From contig NZ_JATACI010000002.1 in the NCBI RefSeq assembly GCF_037892195.1, positions 3,596,001 through 3,660,000 on the forward strand: 64,000 bases of DNA, written 5' to 3'. The position numbers and the translations under genes are program-made. A model generated the notes under the pieces. The model was not told the DNA's origin. It did not search any database and was given only the letters and a program-made list of their open reading frames with translations. Below are positions 18,702 to 28,440 of this stretch, one piece after another. Position 1 is the first letter of the stretch. Each line of letters begins with the position of its first letter. This stretch comes from Yoonia sp. GPGPB17 (lineage in GTDB: Bacteria; Pseudomonadota; Alphaproteobacteria; Rhodobacterales; Rhodobacteraceae).

Positions 18702-19352
18702 TTAGCCGCCTGTTGCCGCAGCCTCGGTCGAGGTCTCTTGCTGTGCGCTTGCAACGTAGTCGCGGAAGATGATCGCGGCATACTTGCCGTTTAGCACCAG
18801 AGGGTCGTTCTCAACGAACCCAGTAACTTCTGTGACAGTGCGGCGGTTGCGACGCTCGCGACCTTCGGTCACAACGAGTGGCTGTGTTTCACCAAATGAG
18901 ACGACGGCCTCAAGACGGCTGCGATCAATGCCCTGCGAGGACAAGAACGATACAGCGGCTTGTGCGCGGCGCAAACCTAGCGAGCGGTTGTAGCTTTGAC
19001 TGCCGACAAGGTCGGTGTGACCATAGACCTTGAAACGTACTTCGGGGAACTGACGGATCCAATCGGCCTGCTTCATCAACGTATTCCGTGCATCAGCATC
19101 CAATACGGTTGAGTTGAACGCAAAGTTGACCGTTGTGTTCACTTCTGCTGCAAAACGACGCGCCAAGTTGATTGTGTAGTCCTGCGCACCGGTTTGTACG
19201 AGACGGTTGTTCATTGTGGCTTCGCCAAAATCACCCGAATCGAGAGCGGAGCCAGCTTCGGTAAAGAATGAAGCTGCGCCAATCTGCCTGTCCGCTGACG
19301 AACAGGCGCTAAGTGTTACGGCTGCAATGGCCGCTGTGATTACATATTTCAT
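18702..19352 (-). CDS. OmpA-family lipoprotein of the Tad locus
   Basis: A 216-residue outer-membrane lipoprotein: signal with lipobox LSAC, then an OmpA-like peptidoglycan-binding domain (VYGHTDLVGSQSYNRSLGLR) at residues about 75-175 and a C-terminal extension. It occupies the place of rcpB between the secretin and the cytoplasmic genes, so it probably anchors the secretin to the cell wall. The start at ATG 19352 (MKYVITAAIAA) has GGAGC upstream and follows the secretin stop by 15 bp. A strong terminator follows. Confidence 0.88.
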   Translation of the reverse strand: MKYVITAAIAAVTLSACSSADRQIGAASFFTEAGSALDSGDFGEATMNNRLVQTGAQDYTINLARRFAAEVNTTVNFAFNSTVLDADARNTLMKQADWIRQFPEVRFKVYGHTDLVGSQSYNRSLGLRRAQAAVSFLSSQGIDRSRLEAVVSFGETQPLVVTEGRERRNRRTVTEVTGFVENDPLVLNGKYAAIIFRDYVASAQQETSTEAAATGG

Positions 19353-19367
19353 CGACTTATGCTCCAA

Positions 19368-20798
19368 TCATTCGTCAAGGACATAGCCATAGGACCCGCT
19401 AAAGTCCTGACGTGCCACTTCGCCCGCACCACCGCTTGATGGTCCGCCTTCATTGGCCACTTGGCCAAACAGGAACAAGCCTTGCTCGGTTGGTGGGCGC
19501 ACGCGATCAGTTGGCAACGCCAAAGCCTCACCACGTGTTGGTGACACAAGATGAGGTGTGACGATAATCACGAGCTCTGTCTGACGACGTTCATATTCCG
19601 CACTGCGGAACAGGGCGCCCAGAACAGGGATATCACCTACCCAAGGCAGTTGGCCGTTCAGGTCAGAAAAGTCATCAGACAACAGGCCCGCAATCGCAAA
19701 GCTTTCACCATCACGCATTTCTACTGTTGTTGATGTTTCGCGACGTGTGAACGCATCGACAGAGAAGCCGTTGGCCTGGAAACCATTTGAAGGGTCAATT
19801 GCCGATACGGCCGCCGAAAGCTCAAGATTGATGATATCTTGGTCAACAACGCGCGGGACAAAGCTCAACTCAACACCAAATGGCCTGAACTCGACGGTGA
19901 TGTTACCACCATCGTTGGCCGTTGGCACCGGATACTCACCACCTGCAAGAAATGTGGCTTCCTGACCGCTCAGCGCTGTCAAGTTCGGCTCTGCCAAAGA
20001 TCGGACAACCCCACGTGTTTCAAGGGCTTCCAGCAGGATGCCAACTTCAAGGCCGCCTGCGCCAAACCCAAACAGGACGGCGCCATTGTTTGCATTGGTC
20101 GCTGGGACTGCACCGGAAAGTGCGCCAGATATCGCAGTCTGCCCCACTGTTCGGTTGGTACCACCAGTGATGTTGGCTCGGTCGTTAAATCCAAGACCAC
20201 TCAATGCAACAGATGTTGACAGCGCCTTGCTGACGGATCGCTGCATCTCTGCAAAGCGAACTTTCAGCATGACCTGCTGTGTGCCGCCAACGGTCATCAG
20301 ATTGGACACACGGTCTGGCGCATAACGCTGGGCCAGATCAAGTGCACGATCCAGTCGCGCGATTGAGCTGACTGTACCGGACAGCACAATACCATTGTTG
20401 GCGGTACGGACTTCAATGTTTTCGCCTGGCAAGATCTGTGTCAGGCGCTCTTTGAACTCTGCCATGTCAGGGGAGACGTGAATTTCCACGTTTGTGATCA
20501 AGCGTCCGTTTTCACCAAGCAAGGTAAGCGTCGTGCGACCCGGCTCTTTACCCAACACGTAGATTGTCCGGTCCGACAAAGACGAAATGTCTGCGATGCC
20601 GGGGTTCGCAATGGATAGTTCTGTGAAGGGCACATCGCTCTCCACGACAACGGCCCGGCTCATCGGGACGCTGAGTGCACTAGACGCCGCACCGCGCAAG
20701 ACGCGCAGTGTTTCGGCCGGTGCAATACTGGGTGCTGCCGCCGTAAGCGACAACGTCAAGCCAGCAATAGCTGCCTTCAAAAATCTGTCATATTTCAT
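19368..20798 (-). CDS. cpaC: Tad secretin RcpA/CpaC
   Basis: The outer-membrane channel of the Flp pilus, 476 residues. It has a cleavable signal, an N-terminal domain with a BON-type segment (NNGIVLSGTVSSIARLDRAL), then the secretin core with AGGEYPVPTANDGGN, the VVDQDIINLELSAAVSAID strand region and the conserved MRDGESFAIAGLLSD near the end. The start ATG 20798 (MKYDRFLKAAIAG) is chosen because it begins the signal peptide with GGCAGG upstream. It lies between cpaB and the OmpA lipoprotein gene. Confidence 0.92.
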   Translation of the reverse strand: MKYDRFLKAAIAGLTLSLTAAAPSIAPAETLRVLRGAASSALSVPMSRAVVVESDVPFTELSIANPGIADISSLSDRTIYVLGKEPGRTTLTLLGENGRLITNVEIHVSPDMAEFKERLTQILPGENIEVRTANNGIVLSGTVSSIARLDRALDLAQRYAPDRVSNLMTVGGTQQVMLKVRFAEMQRSVSKALSTSVALSGLGFNDRANITGGTNRTVGQTAISGALSGAVPATNANNGAVLFGFGAGGLEVGILLEALETRGVVRSLAEPNLTALSGQEATFLAGGEYPVPTANDGGNITVEFRPFGVELSFVPRVVDQDIINLELSAAVSAIDPSNGFQANGFSVDAFTRRETSTTVEMRDGESFAIAGLLSDDFSDLNGQLPWVGDIPVLGALFRSAEYERRQTELVIIVTPHLVSPTRGEALALPTDRVRPPTEQGLFLFGQVANEGGPSSGGAGEVARQDFSGSYGYVLDE

Positions 20799-20944
20799 AA
20801 GTGACCTGCCTCTCCGATCACGCCTCGTTTTAACGGGTCTTCCCGCCCATGATGCTGCGACCATGAGGCAGTTCCAGATTTATTGCAAGAATCAAGGCTT
20901 TGCAGGACAGAGCGAATGTGGATAAAGCGCAACACTCGCAAGTC

Positions 20945-20969
20945 TGTGTGGCGGGCACTGCGCCACACA
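20945..20969. terminator. Hairpin between cpaB and cpaC
   Basis: TGTGTGGCG and CGCCACACA form a 9-bp perfect stem around GGCACTG within the 223-bp cpaB-cpaC gap (20799-21021). There is no T tract on either strand, so it may be a processing or attenuation structure rather than a full terminator. Nothing else is recognisable in this gap. Confidence 0.45.
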
Positions 20970-21021
20970 CAAGATTTAGCGTGGCGCAAGAAAGATGTGG
21001 GACTTCAATATGTCGCGCGGA

Positions 21022-21835
21022 TTAGTCGGCGCATTCAATCTCGACTTGGATGCGTTCTGTACCCCGGTTCTGTGTCACAAAACACTTCTCGGGGGCTTCT
21101 ACCACTTCCTCTACCTCTTCCACGGGGGCAACAATACCAAGAACATCATTGATGTTTGTCTCGATCGTCAAATCACCAGCTTCCAAATCATCGCGACCAA
21201 CAGGTGTTAACGAAAGTGCGCCCGCTGACCGAAGAACCTGGAGATCCGCAAAATCTTCTTGTGAGACTTGGATGACGACACGCGGATCCATTGAGATGAT
21301 TTCCAGTAAGGCTCTTTACCAAACGAGAGATGTTGGTGCCGTTGTCCACGCGACCGACCCAGTAGAGATCAATCAGGTCAGATGTGCGCAGCTCGCCTGA
21401 GAACGCCTGCGTCATGGATTCAGGTAAAGGAAATGCCCGCATGCCTGGATCCAAGAGTGCCGCGATGCCCTGACGCGCACCCGCTTCTGTTACCTTGTTG
21501 GTGAGAATGGGTTCGTTTACCTGCATCGGCAAACGTACAACACGGGGCGTATTCAATCCTTGTGGAAAAAGCTCTTCTTCGGTAGCGAAAACACCTTCAG
21601 GCAAGTGGTCGCGTGCGTATTTGATAATCTGCACATCGTCAGCGGTCAAAAGTTCACCATAAGTGAGGTCTCGTGACGGTGCATAGATGTCCACAGTGCG
21701 AATAGCGGTGGACGCACGCTGGCGTTCACGTTCCAACGCGGAAGCTTGCGTGTCCATGTACTGGTTCACCATGTACACAGCAAAGCCCGCAAGGCCCATA
21801 CCGACCAATAGTACCAATCCAAAAACTGCCCGCAT
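21022..21835 (-). CDS. cpaB: Flp pilus assembly protein CpaB/RcpC, frameshifted
   Basis: A periplasmic SAF-domain protein with an N-terminal membrane anchor (VFGLVLLVGMGLAGFAVYMV), needed for Tad secretin function. The N-terminal part runs to about 21310 in one frame, with the SAF segment DIYAPSRDLTYGELLTADDV. The C-terminal part (MDPRVVIQVSQEDFADLQVL) continues in another. Removing one base from GG at 21310-21311 restores RLVKSLLEIISMDPRVV and gives 270 residues. Both halves are conserved, so this is either a sequence error or a very recent mutation. Start ATG 21835. Confidence 0.85.
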
Positions 21836-22044
21836 TTTTTGCCTCTAGCTGTTGGGCCATCGCTAAGAATGGCCGTGTCCACCCTGTCTGCCGCTGCTTG
21901 CCACACTTTTCAAGCCGCCGTACAGCATGTTTAGAGTATGTAGCCGAAGGGATACATTACAACATAAAAAATAAACAGATTCTTACGTGATGTAAAAGTG
22001 AACGCGGTGTCAGTTCCGTAAAAGACGGCTTGCGTCCGGCACTG

Positions 22045-22237
22045 TTAGTCGCAGACGCCGCCAGAACACTGATCTTCCATAAAGTCGGACATATTATTTG
22101 CCATGCGGACAGGTTCGTAAAGCAAACGCATTGACGCAAATTGCCCCGAGCAAACAAATCGCAGCTGTGAGGCCCACAAAATCAACTGTCACGGCACCAT
22201 CGTCTTGAGTAACAAATGTGGCTAGCAGCTTTTTCAT
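22045..22237 (-). pseudogene. Second Flp/Fap pilin gene, frame broken
   Basis: A short gene easily missed. ATG 22237 is preceded by AGGA and opens MKKLLATFVTQDDGAVTVDF, clearly parallel to the intact pilin at 22425 (DEDGAVTVDFVVLTAAI). The frame runs out at TAA after about 47 codons, but another frame carries ANNMSDFMEDQCSGGVCD and a stop at 22045. That tail matches the intact pilin's ANDIEQDLLDQCSGESCS. The shift lies near 22121-22140 and fits one extra base. Repaired, it would encode about 63 residues of type IVb pilin. It may be a decayed duplicate, a minor pilin or a sequence error. Confidence 0.7.
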
Positions 22238-22363
22238 GGTCGGTCCTATCTTGTCTCAACAACGGCCCATAAATGTAGATGTCTCGTCAGATGGCCGTCT
22301 GCGCTATTCTGACCAAAAGGTTGCCGGTCAAAATACACGTGGTCACTAAACAGGATACTTATT

Positions 22364-22397
22364 AAAAAAGTAGCGCCACAACTAAGCAGCGCTACTT
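22364..22397 (-). terminator. Terminator between the first flp and the rest of the pilus operon
   Basis: AAGTAGCGC pairs with GCGCTACTT and, on the minus strand, runs straight into TTTTTTAAT. It lies 28 bp after the stop of the intact flp gene, so most transcripts should end after the major pilin. Confidence 0.85.
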
Positions 22398-22424
22398 ACA
22401 ACACTGTTAAGAGTGTTTAAGCTA

Positions 22425-22616
22425 TTAGCTGCAAGACTCGCCGGAACACTGGTCAAGCAGATCCTGCTCGATGTCGTTTGCAAGTGTGCTGGCACCGTTG
22501 CTGACAGCTGTACCAACGGCCAGGCCGAGTACAACGATCGCAGCTGTCAGAACAACGAAGTCAACTGTGACAGCACCGTCTTCGTCATTACGGAAGTTTT
22601 CGATAAATTTAAGCAT
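22425..22616 (-). CDS. flp: Flp family type IVb major pilin
   Basis: A 63-residue prepilin: short basic leader (MLKFIENFRNDED), then GAVTVDF and one long hydrophobic helix (VVLTAAIVVLGLAVGTAV), and a C-terminus ending DQCSGESCS with two cysteines. Cleavage by TadV is expected before the hydrophobic helix. GAGGAGG lies 8 bases before the ATG, a strong ribosome site fitting an abundant subunit. A terminator directly follows the gene. It heads the Tad locus. Confidence 0.92.
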   Translation of the reverse strand: MLKFIENFRNDEDGAVTVDFVVLTAAIVVLGLAVGTAVSNGASTLANDIEQDLLDQCSGESCS

Positions 22617-22970
22617 TGTGTTCCCTCCTCAGGGTATTGCAGGTTTTGTTTCGTTCCGCGCTTAAGCATCTAATTCACTAGTTACGCTAACGCGAACGCC
22701 GTCTTGGATGCTGACATATAGCCATTTGAATGGGGCGGGAGTTTGGCATCAAACATTTTTTTTCGCCTCAAACATCGAATCGGACAATTTTGGGCATAAG
22801 TCACTGTTTTTAAATGAAAGAAATATTCATCTCTGGTTCATCTTTTGCTGTGTCCGTTGCTGAAATGCTCTCAATCCCAACAGAATCATAGGAATTGTTC
22901 TTTGAGAACTGGCATTTGGACCGTTTTCTGCCATCTTATGATGAACAAACAAGCCACGAGCAGGCGAGAA
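22617..22970. promoter_or_regulatory. Divergent intergenic region between flp and the lytic transglycosylase gene
   Basis: About 350 bp, more AT-rich than its surroundings, with T and A tracts near 22750-22830. It must hold the promoters of flp (minus) and of the transglycosylase (plus). I see no convincing palindromic operator or RNA structure. Possible upstream starts for the transglycosylase (22941) lie at its right edge. Confidence 0.45.
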
Positions 22971-23804
22971 ATGAGTCGTAGATTAACGGGCATACTTACA
23001 GCAGGTGCGATTCTATGTGTATCGCCGCTGATAGCAGAGGTTGAACGGCTCCAGCCGGACTTCACTTTTAAACGTGTAACAGTGCCTTCGGGCAATAATG
23101 GCAATCGTATCACCGTGCAGATTGATCCGAATGCCCCGCGTTTGGGGCCAGTTTACGCCGATCCAGAGCCCGAACCCGTATCGGTGGGTCCTGTCGCTGT
23201 GCCGCGACCATCGGCGCTAGATTGGTTTTGGACGACGGTGCCAGCCAAACTGTCCGAGCAAGGGCCCGTACGTTTTCAAATGGCGATGGCACAACTGAAT
23301 AATCCGCCCGCAGGACAGGTTGTGCCTGCTCCGCGCTTGCAAGCGTTGCAGGAAATCGCAAACACGCATGGGCGCAGTATCCTGGTGGAAACTGTGGGAA
23401 CATCTGTTTCTCCGGCTTTGGTTCTTGCCGTCATTTCCGTTGAAAGTGCGGGGCGTATTGATGCGGTGAGCTCGGCAGGGGCAGAAGGTCTGATGCAGTT
23501 GATGCCCGCGACGGCGACACGGTTTGGCGTGACAGATAGCAAAGATCCGGCGCAGAACATCAAAGGCGGTGTCGCCTATCTGGAATGGCTGTTGGATCAC
23601 TTTGGCGATGATCCGGTACTGGCGCTTGCTGGATACAATGCCGGGGAAGGTAATGTGGCACGCCATGAAGGTGTGCCACCATTTCGCGAAACACGCGCCT
23701 ATGTGCCCAAGGTGCTTGCCGCCTGGCAGGTTGCCAAAGGACTATGTCAAACGCCGCCCGAGCTTATCACAGATGCCTGCGTCTTTAATGTGAACGGTAT
23801 CTAA
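22971..23804 (+). CDS. Lytic transglycosylase (SLT family)
   Basis: A periplasmic peptidoglycan-cleaving enzyme of 277 residues. The N-terminus has a basic signal peptide (MSRRLTGILTAGAILCVSPL). The C-terminal SLT domain has the catalytic glutamate in VISVESAGRIDAVS, then GAEGLMQLMPATATRFGV and LAGYNAGEGNVARHEGVPPF. ATG 22971 is taken as the start because it opens the signal peptide and has AGGCGAGA upstream; ATG 22941 is an alternative. Its position beside the Tad locus suggests local wall opening for the pilus, but that is inference. Its TAA is shared in a 4-bp overlap with the convergent acetyltransferase. Confidence 0.88.
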   Translation: MSRRLTGILTAGAILCVSPLIAEVERLQPDFTFKRVTVPSGNNGNRITVQIDPNAPRLGPVYADPEPEPVSVGPVAVPRPSALDWFWTTVPAKLSEQGPVRFQMAMAQLNNPPAGQVVPAPRLQALQEIANTHGRSILVETVGTSVSPALVLAVISVESAGRIDAVSSAGAEGLMQLMPATATRFGVTDSKDPAQNIKGGVAYLEWLLDHFGDDPVLALAGYNAGEGNVARHEGVPPFRETRAYVPKVLAAWQVAKGLCQTPPELITDACVFNVNGI

Positions 23805-24073
23805 ACCGAGAAGGCATCCGCCCATTCAGGATGCTTGCGCCGTTGCGCATTCACAAAGGGGCAAAGGGGGACGATCTGAAAGCCCTTGCTGCGCGCATCT
23901 GCGATCATCTCACGCAGCATCATCAAGCCGATACCTTCGCCTTCATGGCCGCTGGCGACCTGCGTATGGTCGGCGATCACCAGCTTTGCGGACATAACCG
24001 AATAGGTCAGCTCACTTTCACCCGAGGCATGCACTATATAGTAACGACCCTTCTTGTCGCTCTCTTCGTGCAT
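23801..24073 (-). CDS. Small GNAT-type N-acetyltransferase (YjdJ-like)
   Basis: A 90-residue protein of the compact GNAT family typified by YjdJ/Gtn10, with GHEGEGIGLMMLREMIADAR as acetyl-CoA pocket and a C-terminal PLCPFVNAQRRKHPEWAD, the family's conserved end. The substrate is unknown. Start ATG 24073 lies 10 bp after scoB, so it is probably the last gene of the sco operon. Longer in-frame starts would run into scoB coding sequence. Confidence 0.82.
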   Translation of the reverse strand: MHEESDKKGRYYIVHASGESELTYSVMSAKLVIADHTQVASGHEGEGIGLMMLREMIADARSKGFQIVPLCPFVNAQRRKHPEWADAFSV

Positions 24074-24083
24074 GACGGAAAGA

Positions 24084-24710
24084 TCAGACAATGGCCGCTT
24101 CCGTTGCAGCGCGCAATTCATCTTCCGTGACGCCCTCGGCGGTTTCGACGATCTGCAGACCGCCTTCAACAACATCCAGAACCCCAAGATTGGTGATGAT
24201 CCGATCTACAACGCCTTTGCCAGTCAGCGGAAGGGTGCATTCCTTCAGCACCTTGCTGACGCCGTGTTTGTTGGTGTGATCCATCACGACAACGACCCGG
24301 CCAACACCTGCGACCAGATCCATCGCACCGCCCATCCCTTTCACCAGCTTGCCGGGGATCATCCAGTTTGCCAGATCACCGTTCTCGGCCACTTCCATCG
24401 CACCGAGGATCGCCATCGCAATCTTGCCGCCGCGGATCATGCCAAAGGACTGCGCGCTGTCAAAGTAGGCCGTCTGCGACAATTCCGTGATGGTCTGCTT
24501 GCCTGCGTTGATCAGGTCGGCATCTTCTTCACCCTCAATGGGGAAGGGGCCCATGCCCAGCATGCCGTTCTCAGACTGCAAGGTCACTTCAATCCCATCA
24601 GGAATATAGTTCGACACCAGGGTCGGAATGCCGATCCCAAGGTTCACATACCAGCCATCTTGCAGTTCCTGTGCGGCACGGGCAGCCATCTGATTGCGAT
24701 CCCAAGGCAT
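24084..24710 (-). CDS. scoB: 3-oxoacid CoA-transferase subunit B
   Basis: A 208-residue beta subunit of succinyl-CoA:3-ketoacid CoA-transferase, which activates acetoacetate with succinyl-CoA. The catalytic glutamate is in [12 protein letters not shown], and the conserved [11 protein letters not shown] and [14 protein letters not shown] segments are present. It follows a small unknown gene inserted between the two subunits. Together with ScoA it should form the active heteromer for ketone-body or PHB use. Confidence 0.94.
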   Translation of the reverse strand: MPWDRNQMAARAAQELQDGWYVNLGIGIPTLVSNYIPDGIEVTLQSENGMLGMGPFPIEGEEDADLINAGKQTITELSQTAYFDSAQSFGMIRGGKIAMAILGAMEVAENGDLANWMIPGKLVKGMGGAMDLVAGVGRVVVVMDHTNKHGVSKVLKECTLPLTGKGVVDRIITNLGVLDVVEGGLQIVETAEGVTEDELRAATEAAIV

Positions 24711-24719
24711 AAGCTGATC

Positions 24720-24941
24720 CTACTCTTTGTCGTTCAATGCGGTTTTGATCTCGGCCAAATGGTCTTCGATCGCGCCAAGGCGGTGGTCGAGCATAAGGCC
24801 TTCTGCGGTTTGCAGGGTCATACGCTGCAGTTCTTTGTCGTCGCCGGTAAAGCTGTCATGCACGATGCGGCGGGCCACCACGATCCAATGATGAAAATCG
24901 CGGATGGTGTCTTTTTCGTCTTCGGGCAAAACATTTGACAT
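24720..24941 (-). CDS. Small hypothetical protein between scoA and scoB
   Basis: A 73-residue, acidic, helix-rich protein (starts MSNVLPEDEKDTIRDFHHW). It has no signal peptide, membrane segment or cysteine. It sits 11 bp after scoA and 9 bp before scoB in the same direction, so it is co-transcribed with the CoA-transferase. I do not recognise a family. Regular spacing of charged and aliphatic residues suggests a small helical bundle. Its product could assist the transferase, but nothing in the sequence proves it. Confidence 0.7.
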   Translation of the reverse strand: MSNVLPEDEKDTIRDFHHWIVVARRIVHDSFTGDDKELQRMTLQTAEGLMLDHRLGAIEDHLAEIKTALNDKE

Positions 24942-24952
24942 CGGTATCCCCC

Positions 24953-25651
24953 TTAAGCGGCCGGGCGGGTTGTGCGTTGTTCAATGCGTTTTTCATGTTC
25001 GCCTTGGATCAATCGATGCACATAGATACCCGGCAGGTGAATGCTGTCAGGATCAAGCGTCCCAGTTGGCACAATCTCTTCGACCTCCACGACACAGACC
25101 TTGCCGCACATGGCGGCAGGTGGGTTAAAGTTGCGGGCCGTCTTGCGGAACACGAGGTTCCCGGTCTCATCCGCTTTCCACGCCTTCACTATGGAGAGGT
25201 CAGCAAAAATACCCTCTTCCATAATATAGGTCTCGCCGTTGAAGTCTTTATGCTCTTTACCCTCAGCGATCACAGTGCCCACGCCGGTCTTGGTGTAAAA
25301 GCCGGGAATGCCGCAGCCGCCAGCGCGCATACGCTCGGCCAACGTGCCCTGTGGGTTAAATTCCAGCTCCAACTCGCCGGACAGGTACTGACGCATAAAC
25401 TCAGCATTCTCACCGACGTAAGAGCTGATCATCTTTTTGACCTGACGGGTCTGTAGCAGAATGCCGATACCAAAGTCATCAACGCCCGCGTTGTTCGACG
25501 CAAATGTCAGATCCTTTGTGCCCGCATCCTTGATCGCATCCAGCAGCAGTTCGGGAATGCCGCATAGGCCAAAACCACCGGCGGCGATAAACATGCCATC
25601 ATGCAAAAGACCATCGAGGGCAGCGGTCGCGTTAGGGTAAATCTTCTTCAT
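24953..25651 (-). CDS. scoA: 3-oxoacid CoA-transferase subunit A
   Basis: A 232-residue alpha subunit. The glycine-rich segment FIAAGGFGLCGIPELL near the N-terminus and FYTKTGVGTVIAEGKE are typical. The start ATG 25651 (MKKIYPNATAAL) matches the family; an upstream in-frame codon would add six residues. It is first in the scoA-small gene-scoB-gnat order and lies 84 bp from the end of topA. Confidence 0.94.
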   Translation of the reverse strand: MKKIYPNATAALDGLLHDGMFIAAGGFGLCGIPELLLDAIKDAGTKDLTFASNNAGVDDFGIGILLQTRQVKKMISSYVGENAEFMRQYLSGELELEFNPQGTLAERMRAGGCGIPGFYTKTGVGTVIAEGKEHKDFNGETYIMEEGIFADLSIVKAWKADETGNLVFRKTARNFNPPAAMCGKVCVVEVEEIVPTGTLDPDSIHLPGIYVHRLIQGEHEKRIEQRTTRPAA

Positions 25652-25735
25652 CAGCAAACTCTCCGGCATGTTTTCAGGATGTTGTGCCGCTAGGGAAACA
25701 CAGAGTCAATGAATTGCCGCGATGCAGAAATGCGG

Positions 25736-28334
25736 TCAACTGGCCTTCTTCTTCGCGGGCGTTTTCTTGGCCGTCGTTCTTTTCTTTGCGGGCGCTTTCT
25801 TGCGGGCAGGTTTTTTCTTCCCCGCTTTCTCGGCACGTTCATCAATCAGATGCACGGCCTGCGCCATTGTCAGCTCAGACGGCTCTATCGTATCGGGGAT
25901 TGTCGCGTTGATCTTCTCCCACTTTACATATGGTCCATATTTGCCGTCGAAGATGTTGACCGGACCACCGGCCTCTGGATGCTCGCCCAATTCACGCACC
26001 GGGACAGCCGCCTTGCCACGTTGACCGCGCGACGCCACCTTCTCAGCCAGCAATTGTACGGCGCGGTTCATGCCGACGGTCCACACCTCATCAATGCTGT
26101 CCAGATTGGCATTGGTCCCGCCCCGGTGAGACGTGCTTTCCGCATGTTTCAGGTAGGGGCCATAGCGGCCGAGGTTGGCCCAAACAGTCACGCCGTCTTC
26201 GGGGTGTGGACCCAATTCGCGCGGTAGTGTCAGCAGCATCAAAGCCTGATCAAGCGTCACCTCTTCCGGTTCCCAACCTTCCGGCACACCTTGGCGGGGT
26301 GGTTTTTTGTTGTCTTCGGTCACTTCACCGCGCTGAGCATAGGGCCCAAAGCGGCCCTTGAAGATACGGATTTCGTCGCCGTTGTCTGTGCCCAGTAACT
26401 TGCCTTCAGGCGGAATGGCCGAGGCCTCTGCCTCTGGATTGGGTGGTCCGAAAGGCCGCGTATAGCGGCATTCCGGATAGTTTGAACATCCGATAAACGC
26501 ACCACCAGACCGGGCGGTGCGCATCGACAAACGGCCCGCCCCGCAGTTGGGACACAGGCGTGGATCGCTGCCATCCTCGGTTGGCGGGAACAGATGCGGC
26601 TCTAACACCTCGTTGATTTTTTCCAATACCTCGGTGATGCGCAGATCCGCGGTTTCAGCAATGGCGGCCGAGAAATCGCGCCAAAACTGACCAAGCACCT
26701 TTTTATAGTCAGCGTCCCCTGCACTGACCTCATCCAACTGGTTTTCCAGATCGGCCGTAAAGTCATACCCAATATATTTGCGGAAATAGTTGGTCAGGAA
26801 AGCCGTCACCAAACGGCCCTTGTCCTGCGGGATCAGGCGGTTTTTGTCTTTCTCAACATAACCACGGTCCTGAATTGTCGTCACGATTGAAGCGTAAGTC
26901 GAAGGGCGACCGATTCCCAGTTCTTCCATACGCTTGACCAAGGTCGCCTCGGTGTAGCGGGGGTGGTTGGGTGAAATGCTGTTCGGGGTCGACCGATTTC
27001 TTCTCAGCGGTCTCGCCCTGGGCCAGTTGTGGCAGACGCTTGTCGTCATCATCGACAACGCTGTCGTCCTTGCCTTCTTCATAAATCGCGATGAAGCCAT
27101 CAAAAACCATGACCTGCCCGTTGGCGCGCAACACGACCTGTTCGTCGGCGCTGGTGATATCAACCACGGTGCGTTCCAGCTTGGCGGCTGCCATCTGGCT
27201 GGCCATCGTGCGCTTATAGATCAGATCATACAGTTTTCGCTGATCGGCATCAGCGATTTTGGCGTCTTCGGTGCTGACCGACATTTCGGTCGGGCGAATG
27301 CATTCGTGGGCTTCCTGCGCATTCTTGGCTTTGTTTTTATACATGCGTGGCTGGTCGGGCAGGTATGCGTCGCCAAATTTTGCCTTGATCGCATCGCGCG
27401 CACCCGTCACCGCCTCGGGCGCCATATCAATGCCATCGGTCCGCATGTAGGTAATCAGGCCCGCCTCATAGAGGCGCTGGGCGACACCCATCGTCTGCTT
27501 GGCCCCCATGCCGAATTTGCGGCTGGCCTCTTGCTGCAAAGTCGAGGTCATGAAGGGAGGAGAGGGATTGCGGGTCGCAGGCTTGGCCTCAACCGACTTG
27601 ATCACCAAATCGCGCGAGTTGATCGCTTGCACCGCCATTTCGGCCTGTGTTGCGTTTTCAAGGTCGAACTTGTCCAGCTTTTTGCCTGCCAGAGTGGTCA
27701 GCCGCGCTTCGAATGTCTGGCCGCGCGCGGATTGCAAAAGCGCCTTAACCGTCCAGTATTCCCGATTGCGGAATGCTTCGATTTCCATCTCGCGCTCAAC
27801 GATGATGCGCAGACAAACGGATTGTACGCGACCAGCTGATTTTGCGCCGGGCAGTTTGCGCCACAGTACCGGGGAGAGGTTAAAACCAACAAGGTAATCC
27901 AAAGCGCGGCGGGCCAGATAGGCCTCGACCAATGGCTCATCGACTTGGCGCGGATTTGCCATCGCGTCGGTGACGGCCGTCTTGGTGATCGCGTTGAAAA
28001 CGACGCGACTAACGGGCGTATCTTTCTTGATCGCTTTCTTGGCCGTCAGTGCTTCCGTCAGATGCCAGGAAATCGCCTCACCCTCACGGTCGGGGTCGGT
28101 TGCAAGGATCAGTTCGTTGTCGTCTTTGAGTGCATCAACGATCGCTTTGATGTGCTTCTTGCTGTCCGAAGCGATCTCCCATTTCATGTCGAAATCGTCG
28201 TCAGGCAGGACAGAGCCGTCCTTTGGCGGCAGATCGCGGACGTGTCCGTACGAGGCCAGAACGGTATAGTCGTTGCCCAGATATCCGTTTATTTTCTTTG
28301 CCTTAGCAGGGGACTCGACAACAACAACAGGCAT
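25736..28334 (-). CDS. topA: DNA topoisomerase I, frameshifted
   Basis: A type IA topoisomerase that relaxes negative supercoils. The N-terminal part starts MPVVVVESPAKAKKI (Toprim) and has the active-site tyrosine in ITYMRTDGIDM. The coding frame breaks after QHFTQPPP and resumes with RYTEATLVKRMEELGIGRP. The break lies in a run of five G (26959-26963; C on the coding strand), one base too many or two too few. Repaired it has about 865 residues. The C-terminus holds one four-cysteine zinc ribbon (CPNCG...CSNYPEC), GRFGPY repeats and a Lys/Ala-rich tail typical of alphaproteobacteria. As topA is normally essential, a sequence error is likely. Confidence 0.92.
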
Positions 28335-28440
28335 GAGAATCCTTTACAGAGAATGCGCTTCCTTAGGTCGGGCAAGATGTGGCGTCTGTTTGCAGAATGT
28401 CAATGAGGGGAAAAATCTTTGCGAAGAATTGCCTGTAGGC

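Noticed and set aside
24054..24938. 294-codon plus-strand frame opposite scoB
   Set aside because: Antisense to a conserved enzyme and the small gene; no family features.
26967..27839. 290-codon plus-strand frame opposite topA
   Set aside because: Shadow frame; topA motifs on the other strand are unmistakable.
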